From: Microbacterium sp. MAH-37
GTDB taxonomy: Bacteria; Actinomycetota; Actinomycetes; Actinomycetales; Microbacteriaceae
DNA: 64,000 nucleotides
Assembly: GCF_009758255.1 (NCBI RefSeq)
Contig: NZ_WSEN01000009.1
Span: 124,001-188,000, forward strand
Direction: 5' to 3'
In this document: positions 18,678-28,157 of the stretch, piece after piece
Layout of the letters: each line of letters opens with the position of its first letter
Numbering within the stretch: position 1 is the first letter of the stretch
Position numbers and translations under genes: made by a program
Notes under the pieces: model-generated
Seen by the model: only the letters and a program-made list of their open reading frames with translations
Database searches by the model: none
Told to the model about the DNA's origin: nothing

Positions 18678-19753
18678 GAAAGGCCTCGCTTCGGCATCCG
18701 GTCCCTCGGCCCCGGTCGCATCCCCGAGCGCCGCTCGGCGCGGTTCGCGAACTCGTGCGCCTGTTCGCGCTCCGCCCTGGCGGCGGTGCGCTGTTCGTCG
18801 TACTCGCTGTACGCGTCGACGATCCGCCCCACCAGCGTGTGCCGCACGACGTCGTCGCTGGTCAGCCGGGAGAAGTGGATGTCGTCGATGTCCTTCAACA
18901 CCCGCGTCACCAGCCGCAGCCCGGACGCGCCCTGCGGCAGGTCGACCTGGGTGATGTCGCCGGTGACGACCATCTTCGTGCCGAAGCCGAGACGGGTCAG
19001 GAACATCTTCATCTGCTCGGGCGTGGTGTTCTGCGCCTCGTCGAGCACGACGAAGGAGTCGTTCAGGGTACGGCCGCGCATGTAGGCGAGCGGGGCGACC
19101 TCGATCGTGCCGGAGGCCATCAGCCGCGGGACGATCTCGGGGTCCATCATCTCGTTCAGCGCGTCGTAGAGCGGACGCAGGTACGGATCGATCTTGTCGG
19201 TGAGGGTGCCCGGCAGGAACCCCAGCCGCTCCCCCGCCTCGACGGCCGGACGCGTCAGGATGATGCGTTCGACCTCCTTGCGCTGCAGCGCCTGCACGGC
19301 CTTCGCCATGGCGAGGTAGGTCTTGCCGGTGCCGGCGGGCCCGATGCCGAAGACGATCGTGCTCTCCTCGATCGCGTCGACGTACTCCTTCTGCCCGAGC
19401 GTCTTCGGACGGATGACACGCCCGCGGGTCGACAGGATCGCCTCGCCGAGAACCTCGCTGGGACGAGGGCCGTCGTCCTGGCGCAGGATGCGGGCCGAGC
19501 TGGCCACGTCGCTCGGCGCCAGGTCGTGCCCGGCGCGGGTCATGGTGACGAGTTCGTCGACGAGCTTCCTCGCCGCAGCGACGTCGGAATCCGAGCCGCT
19601 CAGCGAGATCTCGTTGCCGCGCACGAGGACCTGCACCGCCGGATGCTGCTTCTCGAGCATCCGCAGCAGACGGTCCTGCGGTCCGAGCAGCTGCACCATG
19701 GCGACGCCGTCGACGAGCAGGTGCTCGGTGCGTTCAGGGGTGTCAGAAGCCAA
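18674..19753 (-). CDS. PhoH-like ATPase
   Basis: 359 aa P-loop protein. Walker A GIGPAGTGKTYLAMA, Walker B FVVLDEAQNTT, plus the N-terminal KH-like region (VLVRGNEISLSGS). PhoH proteins are thought to be RNA helicase-like factors in ribosome assembly or decay with YbeY. The TTG start at 19753 is chosen because GGAGGA lies nine bases upstream; the gene overlaps the HIT gene by 11 bases. The last 40 residues are a basic tail rich in Arg (AERRSGMRPGPRDRMPKRG). Confidence 0.93.
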   Translation of the reverse strand: MASDTPERTEHLLVDGVAMVQLLGPQDRLLRMLEKQHPAVQVLVRGNEISLSGSDSDVAAARKLVDELVTMTRAGHDLAPSDVASSARILRQDDGPRPSEVLGEAILSTRGRVIRPKTLGQKEYVDAIEESTIVFGIGPAGTGKTYLAMAKAVQALQRKEVERIILTRPAVEAGERLGFLPGTLTDKIDPYLRPLYDALNEMMDPEIVPRLMASGTIEVAPLAYMRGRTLNDSFVVLDEAQNTTPEQMKMFLTRLGFGTKMVVTGDITQVDLPQGASGLRLVTRVLKDIDDIHFSRLTSDDVVRHTLVGRIVDAYSEYDEQRTAARAEREQAHEFANRAERRSGMRPGPRDRMPKRGLS

Positions 19754-20090
19754 TGAGCCGGTCCTCCGGAAGATTGCCGAGCACGTGTGCGTGCACGTGG
19801 AACACGGATTGGGCGGCGCTCGCGCCGTTGTTGAAGATCAGACGGTACTCGCCGTTCGCATGCTCGTCGGCGATCTGCTTGGCCGCGGCGACCAGCTTCG
19901 CCATCAGGACCGGATCGCCGGCGGCGAGTTCGGTGACATCGCGATACTGCTCGGACTTGGGGATCACGAGGGCATGTAGCGGCGCCTGCGGATTGATGTC
20001 GCGGATCGCGAACACGTCGTCCGTCTCCAGCAGGATCTCACCGGGGATGTCCCCGTTCAGGATGCGGGTGAAGATGGAGGGCTCGCTCAT
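19743..20090 (-). CDS. HIT-family nucleotide hydrolase
   Basis: 115 aa. The histidine-triad motif HVHAHV lies near the C-terminus. Begins MSEPSIFTRILNGDIPGEI, typical of HINT-type phosphoramidases that release AMP from adenylated substrates. Sits between rsmE and phoH in the heat-shock-headed operon, with about 25 bases to rsmE and an 11-base overlap with phoH. Natural substrate not defined by sequence. Confidence 0.93.
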   Translation of the reverse strand: MSEPSIFTRILNGDIPGEILLETDDVFAIRDINPQAPLHALVIPKSEQYRDVTELAAGDPVLMAKLVAAAKQIADEHANGEYRLIFNNGASAAQSVFHVHAHVLGNLPEDRLIGF

Positions 20091-20115
20091 GCGTTCAAGT
20101 CTAGTGAGAGAGCGT

Positions 20116-20844
20116 CTACCAGCGGCCGAGGACGCCGGAGAGCACCGCGATCGCGGCCGGCCCGGCGGTCGATGTGCGCAGCACGGTGTCGCCGAGACGC
20201 ACGCGCTCGGCGCCTGCCGCGGTCAGCCGGTCCAGCTCTTCGGGCGCGATCCCGCCCTCGGGCCCGACGACCAGCACGAGGTCGCGGTCATCGACGCGGA
20301 TGCTGCTGAGCGGCGTCTGCGCGGTCGGGTCGAGCACCAGCATCCTGGCATCCGCCGCCCGCTTCGCGAGCTGCCCGGTGGACTCGACCGAGGCCACGTC
20401 GGGAACCCACGGCCGGTGCGCCTGCTTGGCCGCCTCGCGGACGATGGTGGCCCAGCGCTCCCTGCCCTTCGCGGCCTTCGGCCCCTCCCAGCGGGAGATG
20501 CTGCGTGACGCCTGCCAGGGCACGATCTCGTCGACCCCCAGCTCGCACGCGGCCTGCACCGCGAGTTCGTCGCGGTCGCCCTTCGCGAGCGCCTGGGCGA
20601 GCACGATCCGCACCCCGGGGAGCGCGTGCTCGCGGCGGGCGGTGATCCGCACCGAGACCTCGGCGGCCGAGACGTCCTCGACCACGCCCTCCAGCCACAC
20701 GCCTGCGCCGTCACCGATCGTGACGGACTCGCCGACGCGCACCCGGCGCACCACGGCGGCGTGCTTGGCCTCGGCCCCGGTGAGCAGCGCGAGCTCGCCC
20801 ACCTGCGCGGTGGTGCCCGCCGGCGTCAGGAAGTGCAGCGCCAT
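20116..20844 (-). CDS. rsmE: 16S rRNA (uracil1498-N3)-methyltransferase RsmE
   Basis: SPOUT methyltransferase that makes m3U1498 in the decoding region of 16S rRNA. 242 aa. N-terminal PUA-like domain (MALHFLTPAGTT onward). SAM-knot signatures LVVGPEGGIAPEEL and VRLGDTVLRTSTAGPAAI at the C-terminus. It starts two bases after dnaJ ends. Chaperone and rRNA-modification genes thus share one transcript. Confidence 0.95.
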   Translation of the reverse strand: MALHFLTPAGTTAQVGELALLTGAEAKHAAVVRRVRVGESVTIGDGAGVWLEGVVEDVSAAEVSVRITARREHALPGVRIVLAQALAKGDRDELAVQAACELGVDEIVPWQASRSISRWEGPKAAKGRERWATIVREAAKQAHRPWVPDVASVESTGQLAKRAADARMLVLDPTAQTPLSSIRVDDRDLVLVVGPEGGIAPEELDRLTAAGAERVRLGDTVLRTSTAGPAAIAVLSGVLGRW

Positions 20845-20846
20845 GA

Positions 20847-21962
20847 TCAGTGCGAGCGGAAGCGGTCGCGGAGCTTCGAGAAGAGCCCCTGCTGGAACTG
20901 CGCGAGCTTCGGCGCGGGCGCCTTGTGCTTCTTCGCGAAGTCCTGGATGAGCTTGCGCTGCGCGGAGTCGAGCTTCGTCGGCGTCACGACCTGCACGCCG
21001 ACGCGCAGGTCGCCGCGCTGGCTGCCGCGCAGCGGCGTGATGCCGCGCCCGCCGATCGTCAGCACATCGCCGGACTGCAGCCCCTGGCGGATCTCCAGGT
21101 CGACCGTGCCGTCCAGGCCGTCGATCGTGGTGGTGGTGCCCAGGATCGCGTCGGTCATCGAGACCTCGAGCGTGGCGAGCAGGTCGTCGCCGTCACGGCT
21201 GAACACGGGATGCGGAGCGACGGTGACTTCGACGTACAGGTCGCCGTTCGGGCCGCCGGCGCGGCCGACCTCACCAGAGCCGGGAAGCTGCAGGCGCAGC
21301 CCGGTCTCGACGCCCGCCGGGATGTCCAGCGACACGGTACGACGCGAGCGCACGCGGCCCTGGCCGGCGCAGGCGCCGCAGGGGTACGGGATCGTGGTGC
21401 CGTACCCCTCGCAGGTGCCGCAGGGCTGGGTCGTGACGACGTTGCCGAGCAGGCTGCGCACCTGGCGCTGCACGTGGCCGCTGCCGCCGCAGACGTCGCA
21501 GGTGACGGGCGAGGTGCCCTCCTGGCAGCACGAGCCGTTGCAGGTCTCGCAGAGCACGGCGGTGTCCACCTCGATGTCGCGGTGCGCGCCGAACACGACG
21601 TCGCCGAGGTCGAGGTTCACCCGCACGAGGGCGTCCTGCCCGCGCTCCCGGCGCGACCGCGGCCGCGCGGATCGGGCACCGCCCGCTCCGCCGAAGAACG
21701 TCTCGAAGATGTCGCCGAACCCGCCGAAGCCTCCGCCGAACGCGCCGTTCTCGTCGCCGCCCATGTCGTATCGGCGGCGCGAGTCCTCGTCACTCAGCAC
21801 GTCGTAGGCGTGCGTGACGAGCTTGAACCGCTCCGCGGCATCCTCCCCCGGGTTCACGTCCGGGTGCAGCTGGCGCGCCAGCTTGCGATATGCCTTCTTG
21901 ATCTCGTCCTGCGTGGCGTCCCGGGACACCCCGAGAACCTCGTAATGGTCGGCCACAGTCAC
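20847..21962 (-). CDS. dnaJ: chaperone DnaJ (DnaJ2 type)
   Basis: Hsp40 co-chaperone of DnaK. 371 aa. J domain with the HPD motif ([14 protein letters not shown]), a Gly/Phe-rich linker ([17 protein letters not shown]), four CxxC zinc repeats (CETC, CDVC, CGTC, CGAC), then the substrate-binding domain. The first repeat is [10 protein letters not shown] rather than CxGxG, a variation I recall from other actinobacterial DnaJ2 proteins. GTG start with AGGAAGG five bases upstream. Follows hrcA directly under CIRCE control. dnaK is not in the window. Confidence 0.96.
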   Translation of the reverse strand: MTVADHYEVLGVSRDATQDEIKKAYRKLARQLHPDVNPGEDAAERFKLVTHAYDVLSDEDSRRRYDMGGDENGAFGGGFGGFGDIFETFFGGAGGARSARPRSRRERGQDALVRVNLDLGDVVFGAHRDIEVDTAVLCETCNGSCCQEGTSPVTCDVCGGSGHVQRQVRSLLGNVVTTQPCGTCEGYGTTIPYPCGACAGQGRVRSRRTVSLDIPAGVETGLRLQLPGSGEVGRAGGPNGDLYVEVTVAPHPVFSRDGDDLLATLEVSMTDAILGTTTTIDGLDGTVDLEIRQGLQSGDVLTIGGRGITPLRGSQRGDLRVGVQVVTPTKLDSAQRKLIQDFAKKHKAPAPKLAQFQQGLFSKLRDRFRSH

Positions 21963-21998
21963 CTTCCTGAGTGTGTGTGCGTTCGTGGGCGCGCCGCG

Positions 21999-23030
21999 TC
22001 AGCGGCGCGTCTCGTCCTCTTCGAGCATCCGCGACAGGTAGCGGGCCACGGCCCGCGCCGCCGCGAGGTTGCTCGGATAGTCCATGCGGGTCGGACCCAT
22101 CACGCCGAGGCGCGCGGTGCCGCCCTGGGCGATGTAGTCGCTGGCGACGATCGATGCCTCGCCCAGCCCGAAGGGCGCGTTCTCGGTGCCGATGCTGGCA
22201 GCCAGGCCGTGCTCGTCCGGCACCATCTCGCTCATCAGCCGCAGCAGCGTCACCTGCTCCTCGATCGCCTCGAGGAGCGGATGGATGCTGCCGCGGAAGT
22301 CCTGCTCGCGGCGCGCAAGTGTCGCCGCCCCGGCCATCACGAGCTTCTCCTGGCGGAACTCCTCGAGCTCCTCGCCGATCACCACGGCCAGCGCGGTGAG
22401 CGCAGGGTCGGGACGCGCCTCGGACGGGACGCGCAGCAGCGCCACGCGCTCCGAGGCATCCGCGACCGCGCGCCCGGTGATGAGCGCGGAGAGCCGGGCG
22501 CGGAGCACGGCCACGTCGGCCTCGTCGACGTCGACCGGCAGCACGGCGATGCGCTGCGAGACGCCGCCCGCATCCGTCACCAGCACGACGAGCAGGCGGT
22601 TCGGCCCGAGGCCGACCAGCTCGAGGTGCGTGATGCTGGCACGGGCGAAGGACGGGTACTGCGCGAGCGCGACCTGTCCCGTGAGCTGCGTGAGCACGCG
22701 CACGGTACGGGCCATCAGGTCGTCCAGATCGGCCGGATCGGCCAGGAAGGTCTCGATGGCCGAGCGCTGCGCGGTGCTCAGGGGGCGCACCTGCGCGAGG
22801 TGGTTCACGAAGACGCGGTACCCCTTGTCGGTCGGCACGCGGCCTGACGAGGTGTGCGGAGCCGCGATGAGTTCCTCATCCTCGAGCAGCGCCATGTCGT
22901 TGCGGATCGTCGCGGCCGAGACTCCGAACGCGTGCCGCTCGACGATGGACTTGCTGCCGACCGGCTCCTGCGTCTCGACGTAGTCCTGCACGATCGCGCG
23001 GAGCACCTGAAGCCCTCGTTCCGAGACCAT
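21999..23030 (-). CDS. hrcA: heat-inducible transcription repressor HrcA
   Basis: Repressor that binds CIRCE elements and is kept active by GroEL. 343 aa from the chosen ATG at 23030 (MVSERGLQVLRAIVQDY). A GGAGGG six bases upstream supports this start; the frame stays open for nine more codons, but these run into the CIRCE element. N-terminal winged helix (AATIRNDMALLEDEELI), then GAF-like and dimerisation parts. First gene of an eight-gene operon that it probably represses itself. Confidence 0.96.
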   Translation of the reverse strand: MVSERGLQVLRAIVQDYVETQEPVGSKSIVERHAFGVSAATIRNDMALLEDEELIAAPHTSSGRVPTDKGYRVFVNHLAQVRPLSTAQRSAIETFLADPADLDDLMARTVRVLTQLTGQVALAQYPSFARASITHLELVGLGPNRLLVVLVTDAGGVSQRIAVLPVDVDEADVAVLRARLSALITGRAVADASERVALLRVPSEARPDPALTALAVVIGEELEEFRQEKLVMAGAATLARREQDFRGSIHPLLEAIEEQVTLLRLMSEMVPDEHGLAASIGTENAPFGLGEASIVASDYIAQGGTARLGVMGPTRMDYPSNLAAARAVARYLSRMLEEDETRR

Positions 23031-23046
23031 GATGCTCCCTCCGCTG

Positions 23047-23073
23047 TTGGCACTCACACGTACTGAGTGCCAA
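23047..23073 (-). promoter_or_regulatory. CIRCE operator with overlapping -10 of hrcA
   Basis: TTGGCACTC-N9-GAGTGCCAA is a perfect inverted repeat and fits CIRCE (TTAGCACTC-N9-GAGTGCTAA) with one symmetric change in each arm. On the minus strand TAGAAT (23073-23078) is the likely -10, so the operator covers the transcription start. This is a textbook HrcA site. Confidence 0.95.
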
Positions 23074-23101
23074 TTCTACCCGTGCCCCGCTCGGAAGATC
23101 C

Positions 23102-24286
23102 TCAGGCAGACTCTCCGCGTCTTGCGATCAGCGCCGCCTCGATGAGCGCCGCGCCGCGCGGATCTCCGATGTCCATGCCCGACAGCGCGGCGAGTCGCCC
23201 GAGACGATAGTCCACCGTGTTCGGATGCACGTTCATCGCTGCCGCCGTCGCCCGACGGTCACCGCCCGTGCGCAGATACGCCTCCGCCGTCACGATCGCT
23301 TCCTCCCCTATCCCCGCGAGTCGGGCACTCAGCGCCGCGTGGGCGGGGCCGGGACGGGACGCCTGATACTCGAAGAGCAGGTCGTCGAGAGTGACGAATG
23401 CTCCGGAGCCGTGCTCGCGCAAGGCGATCGACACCAGTTCCTCCCCCAACTGCACTGCCTCAGGCACCCCTTCGACGGGTACGGGAACCCATGCGGCCGT
23501 GCACGCTTCACCGAAGGCCGGTTGCAACGATGCGGCGAGCGCGGTGCGGACGCCCTCGTCGCCCCCGGTGAGCGGGATCAGCGCGGTCCCTCCGGCGGGC
23601 CCGAGGACGGCCAGGGCGTCCGGATGCCCGTCACCTTCGATGATGACCCGTGCCCGCCGTGTGATCCGTCGCGCCGCCACATCGATCGGGACGTCGGAAT
23701 CGGACGCACTGAGGCGTAGCACCAGGACTCCGTAGCGATCGGCGAGCTCCAGCCCGGATCTGTGCGCCTCGCCAGCCGCGTCGGCACCGCTCACGAGAGC
23801 GGTGAAGAGCGCGAATCGAGCGTCGCGCTCGACTGACTGCAGTGCGAAAGCCGAACGCTGGTAGTCCTCGGCCAGTGCGACGGTGATGTGCTCGAGGTGC
23901 CCGAGCATCCGTGTTCCCGCTTCCGAGAGCACATCCGGGTCGGCTGTGGCCCGAGCCAGCTCCTCCCACAGCACGGACACGCCACGATGGTAGGCCGACG
24001 CCACGGAGGAGAACGAGGATCCCTCGTCGAAGCGCCGAATCGCGGATGCCCGGAGCAGCTCATCATCGACGGCGTCTTCCGCGGTTCCTTCCAGGACGGC
24101 TGCGACCGCGCGTAGATTGCGCTCGACGATCCAGCGGATGTCAGCGGCGAGGGACGCCGAGCCCGTGCCGTGCTGGACCGGGTTCGTGGCGGCGATCGCG
24201 GCGATGACGCGATTGGCGATCGCACGGCTTCCCAGCAGAACCTCGGCGGCCGATCGATCTCCGAACATGAGCGCACCCTTTGTCAT
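23102..24286 (-). CDS. PucR/CdaR-type transcriptional regulator
   Basis: 394 aa. The C-terminus carries the PucR helix-turn-helix (AEAYLRTGGDRRATAAAMNV then HPNTVDYRLGRLAALSG). The N-terminal half is a helical sensing region without a recognised ligand motif, followed by a GGDEF-like degenerate domain as in CdaR relatives. The ATG at 24286 is favoured by TATGTT seven bases upstream. Divergent from the GPH symporter and GH78 genes, so it probably controls them. The inducer, perhaps a rhamnoside, is a guess from context. Confidence 0.85.
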   Translation of the reverse strand: MTKGALMFGDRSAAEVLLGSRAIANRVIAAIAATNPVQHGTGSASLAADIRWIVERNLRAVAAVLEGTAEDAVDDELLRASAIRRFDEGSSFSSVASAYHRGVSVLWEELARATADPDVLSEAGTRMLGHLEHITVALAEDYQRSAFALQSVERDARFALFTALVSGADAAGEAHRSGLELADRYGVLVLRLSASDSDVPIDVAARRITRRARVIIEGDGHPDALAVLGPAGGTALIPLTGGDEGVRTALAASLQPAFGEACTAAWVPVPVEGVPEAVQLGEELVSIALREHGSGAFVTLDDLLFEYQASRPGPAHAALSARLAGIGEEAIVTAEAYLRTGGDRRATAAAMNVHPNTVDYRLGRLAALSGMDIGDPRGAALIEAALIARRGESA

Positions 24287-24332
24287 GGATCACAACATAG
24301 CGGGAAGAAATTTCGGTCCGTACCCACTGAGT

Positions 24333-24359
24333 CTCCACCGTCCTGTGATGGAGCATAAG
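24333..24359 (+). promoter_or_regulatory. candidate operator and -10 of the glycoside locus
   Basis: CTCCA (24333-24337)-N11-TGGAG (24349-24353) is an inverted repeat just upstream of CATAAG (24354-24359), a possible -10. Position across the promoter fits an operator for the divergent PucR-type protein. Short arms make this tentative. Confidence 0.35.
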
Positions 24360-24390
24360 TACACCCGCGTCCCCTCCCGAAAGGTCGACG

Positions 24391-25743
24391 ATGACCACCG
24401 CTCCCGCCATCGAAGCCGTCCGCGTCTCCGAGAAGTTCGGATATCTCGCCGCGAACTTCGGCAACATCATCCTCTCCACGGTGATCGGCTCGTTCCTGCT
24501 GATCTACCTGACCGACCAGGTCGGCCTCGGCGCCGCCGCCGTCGGCACGCTCCTGCTCGTGGCACGGATCGTCGACGGCGCGACCGATCCGATCGCCGGG
24601 TTCGTAATCGATCATCTCCCCCGCACCCGATGGGGCCGCTTCCGCAGCTATCTCCTCATCGGCGGGGCGATCGGGGCCGTCGCCTTCACCGCTCTCTTCG
24701 TCGTGCCGGGTATGGCAGCGCCGGCTCTCGTGGCCGCCTGGATCACCTACCTGATCTGGGGCCTGGCGTTCGACCTCATGGACATTCCCCTCAACGCCCT
24801 GCTCCCGGCGATGAGCGGATCACCGCGGGCACGCGGGCAGCTCGCCGCGATCAAGGGCGCCACCTACCTCGGCGGCACGGTCGTCGTGATCGCCGTCACT
24901 CTCCCCGTGGTCACTCTTCTCGGCGGCGGCGCGCTCGCCTGGCAGGTGTACGCAGTGATCGTCGCTCTCGTCTCGTTCACTCTCACCGCGACCGGAGCGC
25001 TGCTCGTCCGGGAGCGAGTCGTTCCGAGCACGCCAGCTCCCTACCGCTTCTCCGACATGAGAGCATTGTTCCTGTCCAGCCGCGCCGTCCCCGTGCTGCT
25101 CACTTCCAAGGTCGCGACCAGCGCCGCGAACGCCGCACTGATGGCGGGCATCCCGTTCTTCTTCACTTACTACGTCGGAGAGGCAGGTCTGGTCAGTGCC
25201 GTCGCCCTGGTGATGGCTGCACCGATGCTCGCGGGCAGCCTCGTCGGTCCGGCCCTCGGACACCGCCTCGGGTTCAAGCCCGTCTATCTCCTCAGCCTCA
25301 TCGTCGCAGTCCTCGGTGTCGGATCGATCCTGCTGCTCCCTGACCGCGGCGGCACGGTCTACCTGCTCTGCTTCGCCCTCACTGGTCTCGGATTCGGCGG
25401 AGCAGTGGCGCTGAACTACGCGCTGCTGGCCGAGCTGACCGACTTCGTCGAGGTGAAGGGCGGCTTCCGCACCGAGGGCACGCTCGCGGCGATCGGTTCG
25501 TTCGCCGCGAAAGCAGGGGCAGGCATCGGCGGCGCACTCGTCGCCTACGTGCTCGCCCTCACGGGATACCTTCCGGGGACGGAGCAGACGTCGGCGGCCC
25601 GGTCCGGGATCGCCCTGGCACAGGCCGGCGTCCCCGCGTCACTCGTCCTGATCGGCGGCCTCGTGTTCCTCTCCTACCCCATCACCAAGCGGGTCGCGGA
25701 ACAGACACGGACGGCGCTGGCCGTGAAGGCGGAGCTCCGATGA
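24391..25743 (+). CDS. GPH-family glycoside:cation symporter (MFS)
   Basis: 450 aa with twelve predicted membrane segments. The N-terminal VSEKFGYLAANFGNIILSTVIG and the ARIVDGATDPIAGFVIDH motif are typical of glycoside-pentoside-hexuronide symporters. A GAAAGG ribosome binding site lies six bases before the ATG. Its stop overlaps the GH78 start (ATGA), so import and hydrolysis are co-expressed. The partner enzyme suggests rhamnosyl oligosaccharides or glycosides as cargo. Confidence 0.88.
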   Translation: MTTAPAIEAVRVSEKFGYLAANFGNIILSTVIGSFLLIYLTDQVGLGAAAVGTLLLVARIVDGATDPIAGFVIDHLPRTRWGRFRSYLLIGGAIGAVAFTALFVVPGMAAPALVAAWITYLIWGLAFDLMDIPLNALLPAMSGSPRARGQLAAIKGATYLGGTVVVIAVTLPVVTLLGGGALAWQVYAVIVALVSFTLTATGALLVRERVVPSTPAPYRFSDMRALFLSSRAVPVLLTSKVATSAANAALMAGIPFFFTYYVGEAGLVSAVALVMAAPMLAGSLVGPALGHRLGFKPVYLLSLIVAVLGVGSILLLPDRGGTVYLLCFALTGLGFGGAVALNYALLAELTDFVEVKGGFRTEGTLAAIGSFAAKAGAGIGGALVAYVLALTGYLPGTEQTSAARSGIALAQAGVPASLVLIGGLVFLSYPITKRVAEQTRTALAVKAELR

Positions 25744-28157
25744 CCGCCCATTGGACATCGCCCTCCCCGGCCCGCGAATGGAGGGCGCAGTGGATCTGGT
25801 CCGAGCGCACCGGACTCGTACCGCCCAGCCCGACGAACCCGGTTGGCGCTCACGACCCCTCCGTGTATGACGTCCGGGTGCTCTTCCGGCGCGCCTTCCA
25901 CCTGGACGCCGTTCCGACGCATGCACTGCTCGCGGCGACCGCGGACGGGCGATACATCGCCCACGTCAACGGCGAGCGCGTCGGACAGGGACCGGGCAGA
26001 CACGACGCGAACAGCCTGACGTACGACGAATGGGATGTCACCGCGCTCCTGCATGCCGGCCGCAACGTGATCGCCGTGATGGGACGCCACTACGGGAACC
26101 CTGTTCCGTGGTGGATGCCCTCACGCCCCTCGCACACCATGGGTGCGGCCGCGCTCGCCGTCGAGCTCGAGGCGGATGGTCGTGTCGTCGTCGCCACCGA
26201 CGATCGGTGGCTGGTGCAGGAAGCCGAGGCGTGGACGCCGGCCGAACCGCAGGGTTTGCTCGCGTCCCAGCCCGCGGAGCTCTTCGATGCGCGCCGGCAT
26301 GACCCGGACTGGACGCGCCTCGACGTGGACGACACCAGCTGGCGCCCTGCGACCCCGTTGCGGGAACAGGCCGTCATCGGACCACGCGGGCGCGTCACGC
26401 CCGGCGGGGAGCCGTACGGCGCGGTGCTTCCGTCGGCGCTTCCGCGACTCGGTGGAGATCGCGTGGAGATCGGCACAGCGCCGCTCGCACGGAGTCTGGC
26501 GCCCGCCGCCGCGACCTGCACGAACGAGCTGATCGCCGCGCTGAGCACCGATGCCTCCGCCGGGGCGCTCACCGTGCTGGACGCAGGGCGGGTGGTCAGC
26601 GGACGCCTGCGGCTGCGCCTTCGCGGACGTAGCGGCGACATCGTCCGCGCCGCCCTGGTGGAAGCCGTCGGCCCCGCCGCGTTCGAGAGCGCCGCGCCGT
26701 TCCAGATCGTCCTCGACGACGGTGAGACCCTGTTCGAGCCTTTCGACCAGGTCGGCGGACGACTGCTCGTGCTCGCGGCTGCGGCGGAGGGAACGCTGCC
26801 CGAACTCATCGCGGCGGAGGTGCAGGAATGCCATCGCCCGCGCCACGGCGCGTCGTTCCGCTGTTCCGACACCGACCTGCAGCGCATCGTGGACGTCTCC
26901 CTGCGGACCGTGGACCTGAGCGCATCAGACGCCTACCTCGACTGTCCGACCCGCGAACGACGCGCGTGGACCGGCGACGCCATCGTGCATCAGAGCGTGG
27001 ACCTGGTGGCCAATGCGGATTGGTCCCTCGCGATGGCCAATCCCCGGCTGCTCGCGCGCCCCCGCCCGGACGGACTGCTCCCGATGGCCGCCGCGGGCGA
27101 CTTCGCCTCTCCTGCCATACCGACGATCCCCGACTGGTCCCTGCACTGGGTCGGGAGCGTGCACAACATCTATCGCTACGCCGGAGATCGTGCTGCGGTT
27201 CGGGAACTGCTGCCTGTCGTCGAATCCGTGCTCCGATGGTTCCTGCCCTTTCTCCGGCAGGGTCGCCTCTGCGAAGTCCCCGGGTGGGTGCTCATCGACT
27301 GGTCCCCGGTCCAGGTCGAGGGCTCGAGTGCCGCGCTCACGGCACTCTGGGCCCGGGCTCTGCGACAGTTCGCAGCGATGTCCGACTGGCTCGGCGACGA
27401 GTCGCGCAGAGCCTGGGCGGAAGGGCTCCACGAACAGGCCGTGGCCGGGTTCGAAGCGTTCTGGGACGAGAGCAGGCACGCCTACCGCGACAACATCCTC
27501 TCTGACGGAAACCGCGGCTCTGGAGTCAGCGAGCACGTGGCCGCGTCCGCGCTGCTCGCCGAGCTCGTGCCCCCGCATCGGGTCGGTGCCGTCAGAGCTC
27601 TCCTGCGTGACCGCGGAAGCATGGTCACGGACAGCCCCCTCGCCGATCACGGCTCCGATCAGGCGGGACCGAGCGCGGGTCGTCCGGTCTGGCGCCGCGA
27701 TCGCCCCTACTGGGACACGGAACGGCTCGTCATCGGCGCGCAGCCCTTCTTCCGCCGCGTCGTCCACGACGCGGTGGCGCTCCTGGGCGACGACCTGATC
27801 CCCCTCTACCGCGACTGGGACCGCCTGCTCGACACAGGCCCCACTGCACTCCGCGAGTGCTGGGAGGGTGGCTCGTTCTGCCATGGCTGGTCGGCGACGG
27901 TGGCGAGGGACGTCATTGTCCACACGATGGGCATCGCCCCCGCCGAGCCAGGCTACGAGAAGGCATCTGTGCGTCCACGGCTGGAGTCTCTCGCATGGGC
28001 GGAAGCCGTCGTGCCGACACCCCACGGCGACATCGAGCTCCATGTCGACACCGTCTCCCTGCGCCTGCGCACGCCGGTTCCCACCGTCGTGGAGTGGGGC
28101 GGCACCCTCGCTGAGCTTCCTGCGGGAGAGCACACGATCCGGAACCGCCTAGCATGA
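25740..28157 (+). CDS. GH78 family alpha-L-rhamnosidase
   Basis: Predicted to remove terminal alpha-L-rhamnose from plant glycosides or polysaccharides. 805 aa, no signal peptide, so it acts on imported substrate. N-terminal beta-sandwich domains (about residues 1-370) precede the (alpha/alpha)6 barrel. The GH78 signature DCPTRERRAWTGD gives D401, E406 and D413, the same spacing as the acidic active-site residues described for Bacillus RhaB. A further Glu lies near residue 709 (RECWEGGSFCHGW). Coupled by overlaps to the symporter and to the esterase. No rhamnose catabolic genes are nearby. Confidence 0.88.
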   Translation: MTAHWTSPSPAREWRAQWIWSERTGLVPPSPTNPVGAHDPSVYDVRVLFRRAFHLDAVPTHALLAATADGRYIAHVNGERVGQGPGRHDANSLTYDEWDVTALLHAGRNVIAVMGRHYGNPVPWWMPSRPSHTMGAAALAVELEADGRVVVATDDRWLVQEAEAWTPAEPQGLLASQPAELFDARRHDPDWTRLDVDDTSWRPATPLREQAVIGPRGRVTPGGEPYGAVLPSALPRLGGDRVEIGTAPLARSLAPAAATCTNELIAALSTDASAGALTVLDAGRVVSGRLRLRLRGRSGDIVRAALVEAVGPAAFESAAPFQIVLDDGETLFEPFDQVGGRLLVLAAAAEGTLPELIAAEVQECHRPRHGASFRCSDTDLQRIVDVSLRTVDLSASDAYLDCPTRERRAWTGDAIVHQSVDLVANADWSLAMANPRLLARPRPDGLLPMAAAGDFASPAIPTIPDWSLHWVGSVHNIYRYAGDRAAVRELLPVVESVLRWFLPFLRQGRLCEVPGWVLIDWSPVQVEGSSAALTALWARALRQFAAMSDWLGDESRRAWAEGLHEQAVAGFEAFWDESRHAYRDNILSDGNRGSGVSEHVAASALLAELVPPHRVGAVRALLRDRGSMVTDSPLADHGSDQAGPSAGRPVWRRDRPYWDTERLVIGAQPFFRRVVHDAVALLGDDLIPLYRDWDRLLDTGPTALRECWEGGSFCHGWSATVARDVIVHTMGIAPAEPGYEKASVRPRLESLAWAEAVVPTPHGDIELHVDTVSLRLRTPVPTVVEWGGTLAELPAGEHTIRNRLA

